Part shown: positions 17,248-25,557 of the stretch, piece after piece
How the letters are laid out: every line of letters starts with the position of its first letter
Position numbering within the stretch: the first letter of the stretch is position 1
NCBI GenBank assembly: GCA_040757355.1
Contig: JBFLWY010000012.1
Coordinates: 5,741-69,740 of the forward strand
From: DTYU01 sp040757355
GTDB taxonomy: Bacteria > Bacillota > Desulfotomaculia > Desulfotomaculales > Ammonificaceae
Direction of reading: 5' to 3'
DNA length: 64,000 nt
The notes under the pieces: model-generated
The model's input: the letters and a program-made list of their open reading frames with translations, nothing else
Databases searched by the model: none
Told to the model about the DNA's origin: nothing
Made by a program: the position numbers and the translations under genes

Positions 17248-17526
17248 GATTCAAAATTAGAAAACCGTGGAAACCTGGTGCTTAGTGTGCAGGATACCGG
17301 CGTAGGCATCCCGCGTGAAGAACTGCCGTATATTTTTGAGCGGTTTCACAGGGTTGACAAGGCGCGCTCCAGGGAAACCGGGGGGACCGGGCTGGGACTT
17401 TCCATTGTGCAGCGCGCGGTGCGGCGGATGGGTGGAGAAATAGAGGTGCAGAGTATTCCGGGAGAAGGCACCACATTTATAATTACCCTACCAGGTTTTA
17501 ACCCGCAGGGTGTTACAATATTGTAA
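17248..17526 (+). pseudogene. Remnant of a sensor histidine kinase (C-terminal ATPase domain only)
   Basis: Residues from about 17268 read NLVLSVQDTGVGIPREELPY, IFERFHRVDKARSRETGG, TGLGLSIVQRAVRRMGG and EGTTFIITLPG, which are the G1, F and G2 boxes and tail of a PhoR/WalK-type HATPase domain. The N box, the phosphorylated His region, sensor and membrane segments are all absent. The open frame upstream of 17248 is Pro-rich junk overlapping the divergent gene's start, with no ribosome site. Only about 85 kinase residues remain, so this is a decayed 3' end. No response-regulator gene is adjacent. Confidence 0.8.
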
Positions 17527-17575
17527 TACTACTGTAACAATTATTTATTGCGCTGTAACATTGCCGACATATAAT
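17522..17575 (+). promoter_or_regulatory. Promoter with phased TGTAACA direct repeats
   Basis: TTGCGC (17548-17553) and TATAAT (17570-17575) are 16 bases apart, 40 bases before the GerMN start. TGTAATA at 17522 and TGTAACA at 17533 and 17554 recur at 11- and 21-base intervals, one and two helical turns, as expected for a dimeric OmpR/PhoB-class activator. The regulator is not identified. Confidence 0.5.
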
Positions 17576-17615
17576 GTTACTTGGCAGCAGCCAAGATCAA
17601 AACGGAGGTGTGAAA

Positions 17616-18212
17616 ATGGTTCAAAAAAGTTCAAAACGGTGGTTTCTTGCTTTCTGCACTGTGGTTCTGTTGGCGTTTCTTGTGGGGGGAGCGTACTACT
17701 ACTGGTTCGACAGGCCGGACTTAAAACCGAATACTGAAAGCCCTAATCCTGACCTGGAAGGTCCCAAGCCGGACATCAGCTCCGAACCGGCGGAAACAAA
17801 GGTCAAGGTCACGCTTTACTTCGGCGACAAGCAGGCAATGTACCTTGTACCCGAGGAGCGCGAAGTCGTTAAGGGAAACCAGACACTTGAGGAGGTTGTA
17901 GTCAATGAACTGATCAAGGGCCCGCTGAACCCGGAACTTGTAAAGACCATTCCAGACGGTACAATACTGCGTTCCGTCCAGGTCGTGGACGGGATCGCCT
18001 ACGTCAATTTTTCTAAGGATTTTCAGACCAAGCACTGGGGCGGCTCAGCAGGGGAAACGTTCACCCTTTATTCGGTAATCAACTCACTGGCCAAGCTGGA
18101 AGGCATTCAAAAGGTGCAGTTCCTGTTGGAAGGCGAGAAAATGGGGACCCTTGCCGGGCATATAGAAACCACCGAGCCTATGGCGCCACAATGGAATCTT
18201 GTACAATCTTAA
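17616..18212 (+). CDS. GerMN domain lipoprotein-like/membrane-anchored protein
   Basis: A 198-residue protein with an N-terminal membrane anchor (WFLAFCTVVLLAFLVGGAYY), a Pro/Glu-rich spacer (~35-60) and one GerMN domain (~62-198). The domain shows KVKVTLYFGDKQAMYLVPEE, LIKGPLNPELVKTIPDGT and VVDGIAYVNFSKDF, then TLYSVINSLAKLEGIQKVQF. GerMN domains occur in the spore germination protein GerM and in other envelope proteins of Firmicutes; one domain rather than two makes GerM itself unlikely. The ATG at 17616 follows GGAGGTGTGAAA; an earlier ATG at 17574 lies in the -10 box. It is transcribed alone and ends before a repeat-rich gap. Confidence 0.85.
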   Translation: MVQKSSKRWFLAFCTVVLLAFLVGGAYYYWFDRPDLKPNTESPNPDLEGPKPDISSEPAETKVKVTLYFGDKQAMYLVPEEREVVKGNQTLEEVVVNELIKGPLNPELVKTIPDGTILRSVQVVDGIAYVNFSKDFQTKHWGGSAGETFTLYSVINSLAKLEGIQKVQFLLEGEKMGTLAGHIETTEPMAPQWNLVQS

Positions 18213-18235
18213 CGGTTAGTTATAAGCAATTACTC

Positions 18236-18490
18236 AACTTTTGCAATTATGGTTGAACAGCCGTGCTGTTTATTGTCCTCCGGAGCGCAGTGCTCCGTTA
18301 CGCGCGGTGATAAACTTCGCCTGGGCAATGCCCTGGGCTTGCCCAGCACTCAGAGAGGAAGTTAGCTTACGCAGGATAAACGACGGTATTTAAAAACAGG
18401 CTGATGCTCCGGCAGAGTTTATCCACTGAGTGCTGGGCTCCTTGGGAAAAACGCCAGCAGCTTCGTTAGAACTTGTCCCCTGAGTTGCAA
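18236..18490. repeat. Composite dispersed repeat between GerMN gene and lysS
   Basis: The gap 18213-18609 has no gene. Its outer parts (TTGAACAGCCGTGCTGTTT at 18253-18271 and TTAGAACTTGTCCCCTGAG at 18466-18484) recur in reverse orientation at 58731-58819. Nested inside is a 96-base unit bounded by an 11-bp perfect inverted repeat, CCCAGCACTCA (18342-18352) and TGAGTGCTGGG (18427-18437), found at other sites in the window. Confidence 0.75.
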
Positions 18491-18540
18491 ATTAATGATA
18501 AATCAATTATCAACAACAGTTCAGCCAGGTGCAGCCCGAC

Positions 18541-18566
18541 CCCCAAAAGCCGCACCCGGCTTTTTC
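18541..18566. terminator. Terminator between convergent GerMN gene and lysS
   Basis: AAAAGCC (18545-18551) and GGCTTTT (18558-18564) form a stem around GCACCC, followed by T on the plus strand. The A/T-rich stem ends would also serve lysS in the minus direction, although the minus-strand tract after the stem is G-rich. Confidence 0.55.
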
Positions 18567-18609
18567 CCCTAATAGAATAGTATCAAGGCACTACTGAAAG
18601 CATGTCTAT

Positions 18610-20082
18610 TCAGCCTTCCCGCGGGCGGTGCAACGGGAAGAGGATTACCTCCCGGATCGACGAAACGTTAGCGAAAAGCATCACCAGGCGGTCGATTCCG
18701 ATGCCGAGCCCACCGGCTGGCGGCATCCCGTACTCGAGCGCGAGAATGTAATCTTCGTCGAACATATGCGCCTCTTCGTCCCCGGCTTCCCGCTTGTCCA
18801 ACTGCTGCAAAAACCGCTCCCGCTGATCGAGCGGATCGTTCAGTTCCGAGAAAGCGTTAGCGATCTCCCTGCCGGCGATGAAGAGCTCAAACCGGTAAGT
18901 CAGGCGCGGGTCGTCCGCCTTACGCTTAGCGAGTGGCGAAATATCGACCGGGTACTCGATAACGAACGTCGGCTGAATAAGCTCCGGCTCGACGAGCTCT
19001 TCAAAAACCGCGTTGATTGCTTCTCCCCAAAGGGCGTTCTCCTCAACCTCAACACCCATGCCGCGCGCTGCAGCCCGGGCTTCCGCAGCATCCAGTTGAC
19101 TGAAATCGATGCCCGTCTTCCGGTGTACCATTGAAAGATATGAAACCCGCGGCCACGGCTGTTGAAAGAGGATCCTGTATTCCCCGTATTGTATCTCCTT
19201 CTCCCCTAGTACCGTTTCGGCCGCATGAACAATGATGTCTTCAGTCAAGGCCATCATATCGGAATAATCGGCGTACGCCTGATAAAGCTCAAGCATTGTA
19301 AATTCGGGGTTATGCCTGGTGGAAATGCCCTCGTTTCTGAAATTCCTGTTTATCTCATACACCTTTTCAAAACCGCCCACAAGAAGCCGCTTCAGATAAA
19401 GCTCCGGCGCGATCCGCAGGTAGAGCTTAAGGTCGAGGGCGTTGTGGTAAGTCACGAAAGGTCGGGCAGCCGCCCCGCCCGCGATCGGCTGCATCATCGG
19501 GGTTTCCACCTCGAGAAAACCCCGGGCGTCGAGAAAACGCCGGATTGACCGGACGACCTTGGTCCGGAGAACAAATGTTTGCTTCACTTCTGGATTAACG
19601 ATAAGGTCGAGGTAGCGCTGCCGGGAGCGCAGTTCCACATCTTTAAGACCGTGCCACTTCTCGGGGAGAGGACGTAGAGACTTTGCCAGCAAGGTAAACG
19701 ATTTTACACCCACCGTGATTTCACCGGTCTTTGTCCGGAAGACAGTGCCTTCTACGCCGAGGATATCACCGAGGTCAAGCTTCCTGAATACCTGATAGAG
19801 TTCCGGTCCCACCTCATCCTGGCGGATATGAATCTGAATCCGGCCGGAGAAGTCCAAAAGATCACCAAAGGCGGCTTTGCCGTGTCCGCGTTTGGCCATC
19901 AACCTCCCAGCAATGCTCACTTTTCTTCCTTCGAGAAGACTGAAACCTTCGTGGATCTCCGCGGCTGTGTGGGTTCGCACATACCGCCCCCCGTAAGGCT
20001 CAACGCCGGCTTCTTGCACCTCCCGGAGTTTTTCACGACGCACAAGCAGGAGTTCATCCAATTCCCCTTCGGGTTCTCGCAT
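18610..20082 (-). CDS. lysS: Lysyl-tRNA synthetase, class II
   Basis: Charges tRNA-Lys with lysine. The 490-residue enzyme has an N-terminal OB-fold anticodon-binding domain (~50-150; KVSIAGRLMAKRGHGKAAF) and a class II catalytic core with motif 1 (RRFLDARGFLEVETPMMQPI), motif 2 (YEINRNFRNEGISTRHNPEF) and motif 3 (GGLGIGIDRLVMLFAN). The catalytic core matches bacterial LysS, and the length is normal. The ATG at 20082 follows AGAGG. It lies 26 bases after greA, an arrangement often seen in Firmicutes, and the two are probably co-transcribed. It is the last gene before the terminator at 18541-18566. Confidence 0.97.
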   Translation of the reverse strand: MREPEGELDELLLVRREKLREVQEAGVEPYGGRYVRTHTAAEIHEGFSLLEGRKVSIAGRLMAKRGHGKAAFGDLLDFSGRIQIHIRQDEVGPELYQVFRKLDLGDILGVEGTVFRTKTGEITVGVKSFTLLAKSLRPLPEKWHGLKDVELRSRQRYLDLIVNPEVKQTFVLRTKVVRSIRRFLDARGFLEVETPMMQPIAGGAAARPFVTYHNALDLKLYLRIAPELYLKRLLVGGFEKVYEINRNFRNEGISTRHNPEFTMLELYQAYADYSDMMALTEDIIVHAAETVLGEKEIQYGEYRILFQQPWPRVSYLSMVHRKTGIDFSQLDAAEARAAARGMGVEVEENALWGEAINAVFEELVEPELIQPTFVIEYPVDISPLAKRKADDPRLTYRFELFIAGREIANAFSELNDPLDQRERFLQQLDKREAGDEEAHMFDEDYILALEYGMPPAGGLGIGIDRLVMLFANVSSIREVILFPLHRPREG

Positions 20083-20108
20083 ACGTTAAACCTCTGTAGT
20101 TTTCAATA

Positions 20109-20588
20109 TTATGGTCTCGTGATATCAAGGATCATTAACCTGAGCCTTCCATCGGGAATGTCTACATCAACCACTGCGCCCTTCGGTTGCCCCAAAAGAG
20201 CTTTGCCAACTGGCGATTCGTTTGAGATCTTCATTGCCCCCGGGTCCGCCTCCGCCGAGCCCACGATGGTGTACTGGTGCTCACTCCCATCAATGAGGTC
20301 CTTCAGCAGTACCGTTGAACCAACACCTACCACATCGGTTTCAATATCCGCCGCATCAATAATCCGGGCGTGCCGTAGCATTTTCTCAAGCGTAAGGATC
20401 TGTCCCTCTACAAAAGCCTGCTCGTTTTTGGCGTCTTCGAATTCGGAGTTTTCTGTTATATCGCCGAACTCGATTGCCTGTTTTATCCGCTCCGCTACCT
20501 CACGGCGACGAACTGATTTAAGGGTTTCCAGTTCCCCCTCCAACCTTCGCAACCCTTCCGTCGTAAGGATAACTTCTTTTTCCTTCAT
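20109..20588 (-). CDS. greA: Transcription elongation factor GreA
   Basis: GreA enters the RNA polymerase secondary channel and stimulates cleavage of backtracked RNA. The 159-residue protein has the N-terminal coiled coil with the acidic tip (RIKQAIEFGDITENSEFEDA, carrying the catalytic Asp/Glu pair) and the C-terminal FKBP-like domain (ESPVGKALLGQPKGAVVDV). Start choice: TTG at 20591 and ATG at 20588 are adjacent codons after AAGGAG; ATG is taken. It heads the greA-lysS pair. Confidence 0.97.
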   Translation of the reverse strand: MKEKEVILTTEGLRRLEGELETLKSVRRREVAERIKQAIEFGDITENSEFEDAKNEQAFVEGQILTLEKMLRHARIIDAADIETDVVGVGSTVLLKDLIDGSEHQYTIVGSAEADPGAMKISNESPVGKALLGQPKGAVVDVDIPDGRLRLMILDITRP

Positions 20589-20684
20589 CAAATGAATCTC
20601 TCCTTACCACGCGATAATTAGACCCTAACATAATAAATCCAATATGCGCCGGTTTTTCTATTATTCAAGAAATCGCAATCTATT

Positions 20685-20728
20685 TAAAAATACTTTAGCA
20701 CTGCGGGTGCCCAAAAACGGCGCAGTGC
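20685..20728 (-). terminator. Probable terminator of the cofactor run, upstream of greA
   Basis: GCACTGCG (20728-20721 on the minus strand) pairs with CGCAGTGC (20705-20698) around a 15-base loop, and TAAAGTATTTTTA follows. It lies after the acyl-ACP-reductase-like gene and before greA, so it may end the long upstream transcript. The loop is long and the T tract interrupted. Confidence 0.45.
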
Positions 20729-20806
20729 CATCCTCAAAAACTTTGGATATCATTATAAAAAGGTGTTCAGACTATGTCAAGACGCCGCAATCACTCACTT
20801 AAAATC

Positions 20807-21901
20807 TCACCTGATACGCGTCAATACCGCCCGGCTTCCCAGCCTGGCTGCATCCTTGATGCGTTCTATTGCACCCGCATCGATCGCTTTTTCGAAACTC
20901 CGGAAGCCGGCCAGTTTAAAACCGTGCTTCTTCGCAAGAGCCGCTATCTCCTCCACCTTTTCGGCGGTGAGTTCCCTGCCTAACGTAAACGATTCATACC
21001 GCCGTTCAAGGGCCAGGATCATCGTTTCCACCATGCACGCATAAGCGGTCTTGGGAGGAAAGCCAAAATTAAAGTTAAAATTAACATCGCCGGGCACCGC
21101 CACCACGCCCCCTTCAATCACAAGCACATCCGGCCTCTCGGTAGCCACGCGCCGGGAGACATCGCGTGGCCGTGCTACATCGCATACCACGGCCCCCGGT
21201 TTCAGGTACTCCGGCTCGATTACCGTGTCCAGAGCACTTGTAACCGTAATGACGACATCGGCGTCCTTTAATGCTGTTCTGACATCTGTAGAGATCTTAG
21301 CCGCCAGCCCGCTCCGGTAGAGGATGCGGTCTGCCACAGGCTCCAGTTTATGCACGTTCCGTCCTACGAGGGTGAGCACCCGGGCTTCACGGCTCAAAAG
21401 TTCGGCGCAGACCCGCCCTATTGATCCGGTTGCCCCAACCACGGCTATAGATGCTTCACGAAGATCGTGTCCCATCAACCGCGCCGCTTCTTTCGTCCCT
21501 TCCACCGCCGTGGCCACCGTATAGCTGTTTCCCGTCGTTACCGGTATATTTAACCGCTTTGCAACGCTGATACCTGCATCACCGGCGACCTTGGTAAACG
21601 CGCCCAAACCCAATATCTTTGCGCCCAATCGTTCCGCCAGCCGCCCGGCGCGGACGATCTTTTCAACCACATAACCGTCCGGAAGGGTCAATAGCTGCCT
21701 TGCGGTCAACGGGCAGGAGACAAACCACCCTTCGGCTTCCGCATACGGTGACCGCACCCCGGTGATATGCGCCACCTTCATAGTAGGTAAATACTTGAGG
21801 GCCCCTTCCACAACGCGGTCCGGGAGAAACCGGGTAAAGGGAAATTTGCGCGCAACATCCCTGGCATCAAGGGGGTGGACCACAAACGCAAAGCTCTCCA
21901 T
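20807..21901 (-). CDS. Acyl-ACP reductase-like / shikimate-dehydrogenase-like NAD(P) oxidoreductase
   Basis: The 364-residue protein has a Rossmann segment with SIAVVGATGSIGRVCAELL near residue 155. Its overall layout follows cyanobacterial long-chain acyl-ACP reductase (AAR, aldehyde-forming): LGLGAFTKVAGDAG, TTGNSYTVATAVEG, KPGAVVCDVARPRDV, IEGGVV and FPPKTAYACMVETMILALE. The last contains a Cys at the place where AAR has its catalytic thioester Cys. Many databases call such genes quinate/shikimate dehydrogenase. The ATG at 21901 is followed by MESFAFVVHPLDARDVARKF, also AAR-like. No aldehyde-deformylating oxygenase or aldehyde dehydrogenase lies nearby, so the product's fate is unknown. 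It follows dusB by 43 bases at the end of the cofactor run. Confidence 0.75.
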   Translation of the reverse strand: MESFAFVVHPLDARDVARKFPFTRFLPDRVVEGALKYLPTMKVAHITGVRSPYAEAEGWFVSCPLTARQLLTLPDGYVVEKIVRAGRLAERLGAKILGLGAFTKVAGDAGISVAKRLNIPVTTGNSYTVATAVEGTKEAARLMGHDLREASIAVVGATGSIGRVCAELLSREARVLTLVGRNVHKLEPVADRILYRSGLAAKISTDVRTALKDADVVITVTSALDTVIEPEYLKPGAVVCDVARPRDVSRRVATERPDVLVIEGGVVAVPGDVNFNFNFGFPPKTAYACMVETMILALERRYESFTLGRELTAEKVEEIAALAKKHGFKLAGFRSFEKAIDAGAIERIKDAARLGSRAVLTRIR

Positions 21902-21944
21902 TGTTTACCTCCGCATATAACGCCTTAACACATCCTATCAGGAA

Positions 21945-22913
21945 CTAACCCGACCGGGCAAGATAGAACCTGTGAAGCAGCCCTTTGACAGCTTCAAAGC
22001 TTCCTGCGCGGTAGAGAGACTCCCTGAACCGGGTTGCCGCTTTCAAGCCCCGGGTATACCAGTCCACGTGCCGCCTCATCCTGCAAAGTGCCCTCTCCCC
22101 CTCAAAGGCGAGAAGCATCTCGCAGTGTTTGAGGGCCGCCGCAACCTTTTCCTCCAGCGACGGGGGAGGCGGCACCCGCCCCCCGGCAAAATACTCGCGG
22201 CAGGCAGTAAAAATCCACGGATTGCCGAGTGCACCGCGCCCGATCATGACCGCGTCACAACCGGTCTCCGCAAACATCCTGGCCGCATCCTCCGGTGCAC
22301 GTACGTCACCGTTACCGATAACGGGTATTCCCACAGCACGCTTAACATCCGCGATAACCTGCCAGTCAGCGCAGCCGCTGAAAAACTGGCTCCGGTACCT
22401 GCCATGAACGGTCACCGCTGCGGCCCCCGCGTCCGCCACCGCCCGCGCAACGGCTACGGCTCCGGGGGAGTTCTCGTCCCAGCCGCGCCGCATCTTAGCC
22501 GTTACCGGAACCCTGATCCTTCGTTCTACTGCTGCGACGACTCTGGCAGCCAGTCCCGGGGCACGCATCAGCGCGGCCCCGGCTCCCCACTTGACTACGT
22601 GCGATACCGGACAACCCATATTGATATCAATGGCGGCCGCTCCGGCCGCCTCCGCCACTATTGCCGCCTCCGCCATTTCTTCCGGATCTGAACCGAAGAG
22701 TTGTACCACCACTCCGTTCTCTCCCCGGAGATCCAGGGTATAATCCTTAGCGGAAAGCAAAGACGGCGCCGCGATCATTTCGGTCCAGGTGAGCCGTGCA
22801 CCGTATTCCCCCGCTATCAGCCTGAAGGCCTTGTCGCTGACACCGGCCATAGGAGCAGCTACAACCGGGAAACCGGGACCAAGGAGTGCTTCAAAGCTGC
22901 TGGTTACGCTCAT
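21945..22913 (-). CDS. dusB: tRNA-dihydrouridine synthase
   Basis: FMN enzyme that reduces uridines in tRNA to dihydrouridine. The 322-residue protein is a TIM barrel (APMAGVSDKAFRLIAGEYGA; VVQLFGSDPEEMAEAA; GNGDVRAPEDAARMF; GCDAVMIGRGALGNPWIF), with the catalytic Cys in DINMGCPVSHVVKWGAGAAL and a C-terminal helical tRNA-binding part (CRMRRHVDWYTRGLK). Length and motifs fit the DusB subgroup. The ATG at 22913 overlaps the end of coaX by 23 bases, so it is translationally coupled to it. Confidence 0.95.
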   Translation of the reverse strand: MSVTSSFEALLGPGFPVVAAPMAGVSDKAFRLIAGEYGARLTWTEMIAAPSLLSAKDYTLDLRGENGVVVQLFGSDPEEMAEAAIVAEAAGAAAIDINMGCPVSHVVKWGAGAALMRAPGLAARVVAAVERRIRVPVTAKMRRGWDENSPGAVAVARAVADAGAAAVTVHGRYRSQFFSGCADWQVIADVKRAVGIPVIGNGDVRAPEDAARMFAETGCDAVMIGRGALGNPWIFTACREYFAGGRVPPPPSLEEKVAAALKHCEMLLAFEGERALCRMRRHVDWYTRGLKAATRFRESLYRAGSFEAVKGLLHRFYLARSG

Positions 22914-23661
22914 AAATCAGGCGCAGCCCCGTGAGGGTTAAAAAGGGATCGATTTGCCGAATGGTTTTGCTCTCCCGGGCTATCAGCCCGGCCATTCCGC
23001 CGGTGGCCACCACCTGCACCTCGTCCTTGAGTTCGGCACGTATCCGTTTTACAATCTCGTCAACCATACCGGCGAAACCAAAAACAATTCCCGATTGCAT
23101 ACTGTGAACCGTATTCCTCCCTATGACGGTCGGCGGCGGCACCAGATCAACTCTTGGGAGCCGTGCCGCTCTTGAAAACAGCGCCTCGCAGGAAATACCT
23201 ACACCGGGAGCAATCACACCTCCGAGGTACTCCCCCTTTGCAGAAACGACATCGAAAGTGATGGCCGTGCCGAAATCTACAATGATCAGCGGACCTCCAT
23301 AGAGAGTATAGCCCGCTGCAGCATTCACTACCCTGTCAGCGCCGACCTCCCGGGGATTCTCGTACTTTACCGGCACACCGGTACGGGTCCCCGGACCGAT
23401 GAAGAATACCTGCTGCCCGAAGTACCGCCGGCACATTTCCTCAACCACCTGGTTAAGCGGCGGCACGACCGAACAGGCGACCACTCCCCGCACCGATTCA
23501 GGGCCAAAGCCTTCCTCCCGTAAAAATTGGCGAAAAACGAGCCCCAGCTCGTCGGCTGTCTGTTCACGCCTGGTAACGAGTCGCCAGGCAACGGCAAGTT
23601 GATGCTCCCGGAACAGACCGGCTGTTATGTTGGTATTCCCGACGTCCAACACGAGTATCAA
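22891..23661 (-). CDS. coaX: Type III pantothenate kinase
   Basis: First step of CoA synthesis: phosphorylates pantothenate, without feedback by CoA. The 256-residue protein has the acetate-kinase-superfamily motifs LVLDVGNTNITAGLF at the N-terminus, NPREVGADRVVNAAAGY near residue 105, LIIVDFGTAITFDVV and LGGVIAPGVGISCEALF. The start is TTG at 23661, which overlaps the birA stop in TTGA. Its placement between birA and dusB and after the pan/nad genes gives a continuous supply line from pantothenate to CoA. Confidence 0.96.
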   Translation of the reverse strand: MILVLDVGNTNITAGLFREHQLAVAWRLVTRREQTADELGLVFRQFLREEGFGPESVRGVVACSVVPPLNQVVEEMCRRYFGQQVFFIGPGTRTGVPVKYENPREVGADRVVNAAAGYTLYGGPLIIVDFGTAITFDVVSAKGEYLGGVIAPGVGISCEALFSRAARLPRVDLVPPPTVIGRNTVHSMQSGIVFGFAGMVDEIVKRIRAELKDEVQVVATGGMAGLIARESKTIRQIDPFLTLTGLRLIYERNQQL

Positions 23662-24638
23662 TTTAGGGTTCCCTCCCTGATCTTTACCTCACCACCGTAA
23701 AGCCACCGCTGTTCCCCTGTCGGTAAAGAAAGGAGCAACCTGCCGCCGGCGTCCACATCCAAAGCATTACCGCTCAAAACCTCTCCAGACGTGGTTTTTA
23801 CCGTGATTTCCCTCCCCAACAGCGAGAGCCGCTCTTTGTATGCCTCTCGGAAGGGAGCGAACCCCTCCCTGCACCAGCGGAGGTATTCAGTCTCTATGGT
23901 ACTGAGGAGTACCGCCAGCAGGCGCGCACGTTCAACCTCCCGCCCGTTGTAGATATGGAGAGAGGTCGCTTCCTTTGCGAGTTCGGGCGGGAAAGAGGCC
24001 ACATTGACATTTATCCCGATACCGATGACCGCATAGCAAACCTGTTCGGCCTCAGCGCTGATCTCGACCAGAACTCCGCCCGTTTTGCGCCTACCCAAGA
24101 AAATGTCGTTGGGCCATTTCAAATCGGGTGGCACGCCTGTCAGTTTTTCTATCCCTTTTGCCACCATTAACGAGATGAACAGAGGCAACGTCTGGCTCTG
24201 AGCGGGAGAAACCCGGGGGCGTAACAGCAGGGAAAACCATAGCCCTCCTCGAGGAGAGTACCACAAATTACCCCGCCGGCCCCGCCCCCTTGTCTGTTCC
24301 TCCGCTGCAACGACGGTCCCCTGCGGCGCACCCGATTGAGCCAGTTCTCGCGCCACATCGCTGGTTGAAGATACCGTTTGGTAGAAATAGTAAGGCCGCC
24401 CGAAATCGCCGGACAGAACCGGGAGGATGACCGAAGGGAGCAGGAGGTCGGGTACCCTCAGGATACGGTAGCCCCGGCCAGTACTCCCCGAAATGACAAA
24501 ACCCTCCCGGCGTAAAGCCTGAACGTGCTTCCATACCGCCCCCCTAGAAATGTCAAGCTTCTGACTGATTTCCGCTCCTGACATAAATCCGTCCGCAGCC
24601 AGGAGCCGTGCCAAGACTTTTTCTCTTAACGAATGCAC
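23658..24638 (-). CDS. birA: Biotin-protein ligase / biotin operon repressor
   Basis: Activates biotin and transfers it to carboxylase carrier proteins. An N-terminal winged helix (~1-60; MSGAEISQKLDISRGAVWKH) shows it is the bifunctional class that also represses biotin genes. The ligase domain has EEQTRGRGRRGNLWYSPRGG (biotin-binding loop), DLKWPNDIFLGRRKTGGVLV, and a C-terminal SH3-like cap. It is 326 aa, the usual length. The start is GTG at 24638, with GGAGG about 13 bases upstream, somewhat far. No biotin synthesis genes are in the window. Confidence 0.95.
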   Translation of the reverse strand: MHSLREKVLARLLAADGFMSGAEISQKLDISRGAVWKHVQALRREGFVISGSTGRGYRILRVPDLLLPSVILPVLSGDFGRPYYFYQTVSSTSDVARELAQSGAPQGTVVAAEEQTRGRGRRGNLWYSPRGGLWFSLLLRPRVSPAQSQTLPLFISLMVAKGIEKLTGVPPDLKWPNDIFLGRRKTGGVLVEISAEAEQVCYAVIGIGINVNVASFPPELAKEATSLHIYNGREVERARLLAVLLSTIETEYLRWCREGFAPFREAYKERLSLLGREITVKTTSGEVLSGNALDVDAGGRLLLSLPTGEQRWLYGGEVKIREGTLN

Positions 24639-24676
24639 TTCCGAGGCCGTACCTCCACGTTTAGACGGAATATTAA

Positions 24677-25555
24677 TCAGCGGACGGAGCGACGCTCCGG
24701 TCCTGGATTGCCGCTTTCCACGATATCCAGCGAGATATCCAGCGCCTTTACCGAATGCGTGAGCGCCCCGGAAGAAATCAGGTCGACACCGGTAGCCGCC
24801 ACAGCCCGGACGTTTTCTTCAGTTATCCCGCCTGAAGCCTCAACCACCGCCCGCCCGGCTATCAGCTCTACCGCTTCCTTCATTATCTCAAGCGGGATGT
24901 TGTCAAGCATTATTATGTCCGCACCCGCATCAAGGGCCTCTTGGACTTCGGCAAGGTTTTTGGCCTCGACTTCGATCTTAAATGTATGCGGTATATTCTC
25001 TCTAATAAGCTGCACCGCATTCTTAATCCCGCCGGCGACCCGGATGTGGTTGTCCTTAATCAGTACCCCGTCGAAAAGACCAAAGCGGTGATTTTTCCCC
25101 CCGCCGATTCTCACCGCGTATTTTTCCAGTACCCTTAAGCCCGGGGTAGTCTTGCGGGTATCGACAACGACCGCCCGGAAATCTTTTACCAGTTCAACCA
25201 TCCGCGCTGTTCGTGTCGCGATGCCCGAAAGGTGCCTGATGAAATTCAAAGCAACCCGCTCGGCGCTCAAGATACTGCGAGCCCGGCCTTCAATAACCGC
25301 CAGCACAGTACCGGCGGTAACGGCACTTCCTTCTTTGACACGGAAGATAGTCCTGGCTTCCGGGTCAAGACGCGAAAAAACCCTTGCTGCTACAGGCAAG
25401 CCCGCGATGACCCCGGGCTCTTTTGTAAATATTTCCCCGCTGGCCGTAAGGTGTTCCGGGACCGTGGTGAAAGTGGTGCGGTCCCCGGAGCCGATGTCCT
25501 CGAGCAACGCCCGGTCTATGAGCTCGTCCAGCCTCAAAAACAACTCTTCCGCCAT
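24677..25555 (-). CDS. nadC: Nicotinate-nucleotide pyrophosphorylase (carboxylating)
   Basis: Converts quinolinate and PRPP to nicotinate mononucleotide, the third step of de novo NAD synthesis. The 292-residue protein shows SAERVALNFIRHLSGIAT, DTRKTTPGLRVLEKYAVRIG, GVLIKDNHIRVAGG, FKIEVEAKNLAEVQEAL and VVEASGGITEENVRAVA, the conserved quinolinate phosphoribosyltransferase core. The start is ATG at 25555, two bases after the nadB stop and seven after AGGTG; an earlier frame extension lies inside nadB. It is coupled to nadB. Confidence 0.97.
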   Translation of the reverse strand: MAEELFLRLDELIDRALLEDIGSGDRTTFTTVPEHLTASGEIFTKEPGVIAGLPVAARVFSRLDPEARTIFRVKEGSAVTAGTVLAVIEGRARSILSAERVALNFIRHLSGIATRTARMVELVKDFRAVVVDTRKTTPGLRVLEKYAVRIGGGKNHRFGLFDGVLIKDNHIRVAGGIKNAVQLIRENIPHTFKIEVEAKNLAEVQEALDAGADIIMLDNIPLEIMKEAVELIAGRAVVEASGGITEENVRAVAATGVDLISSGALTHSVKALDISLDIVESGNPGPERRSVR

Positions 25556-25557
25556 GG

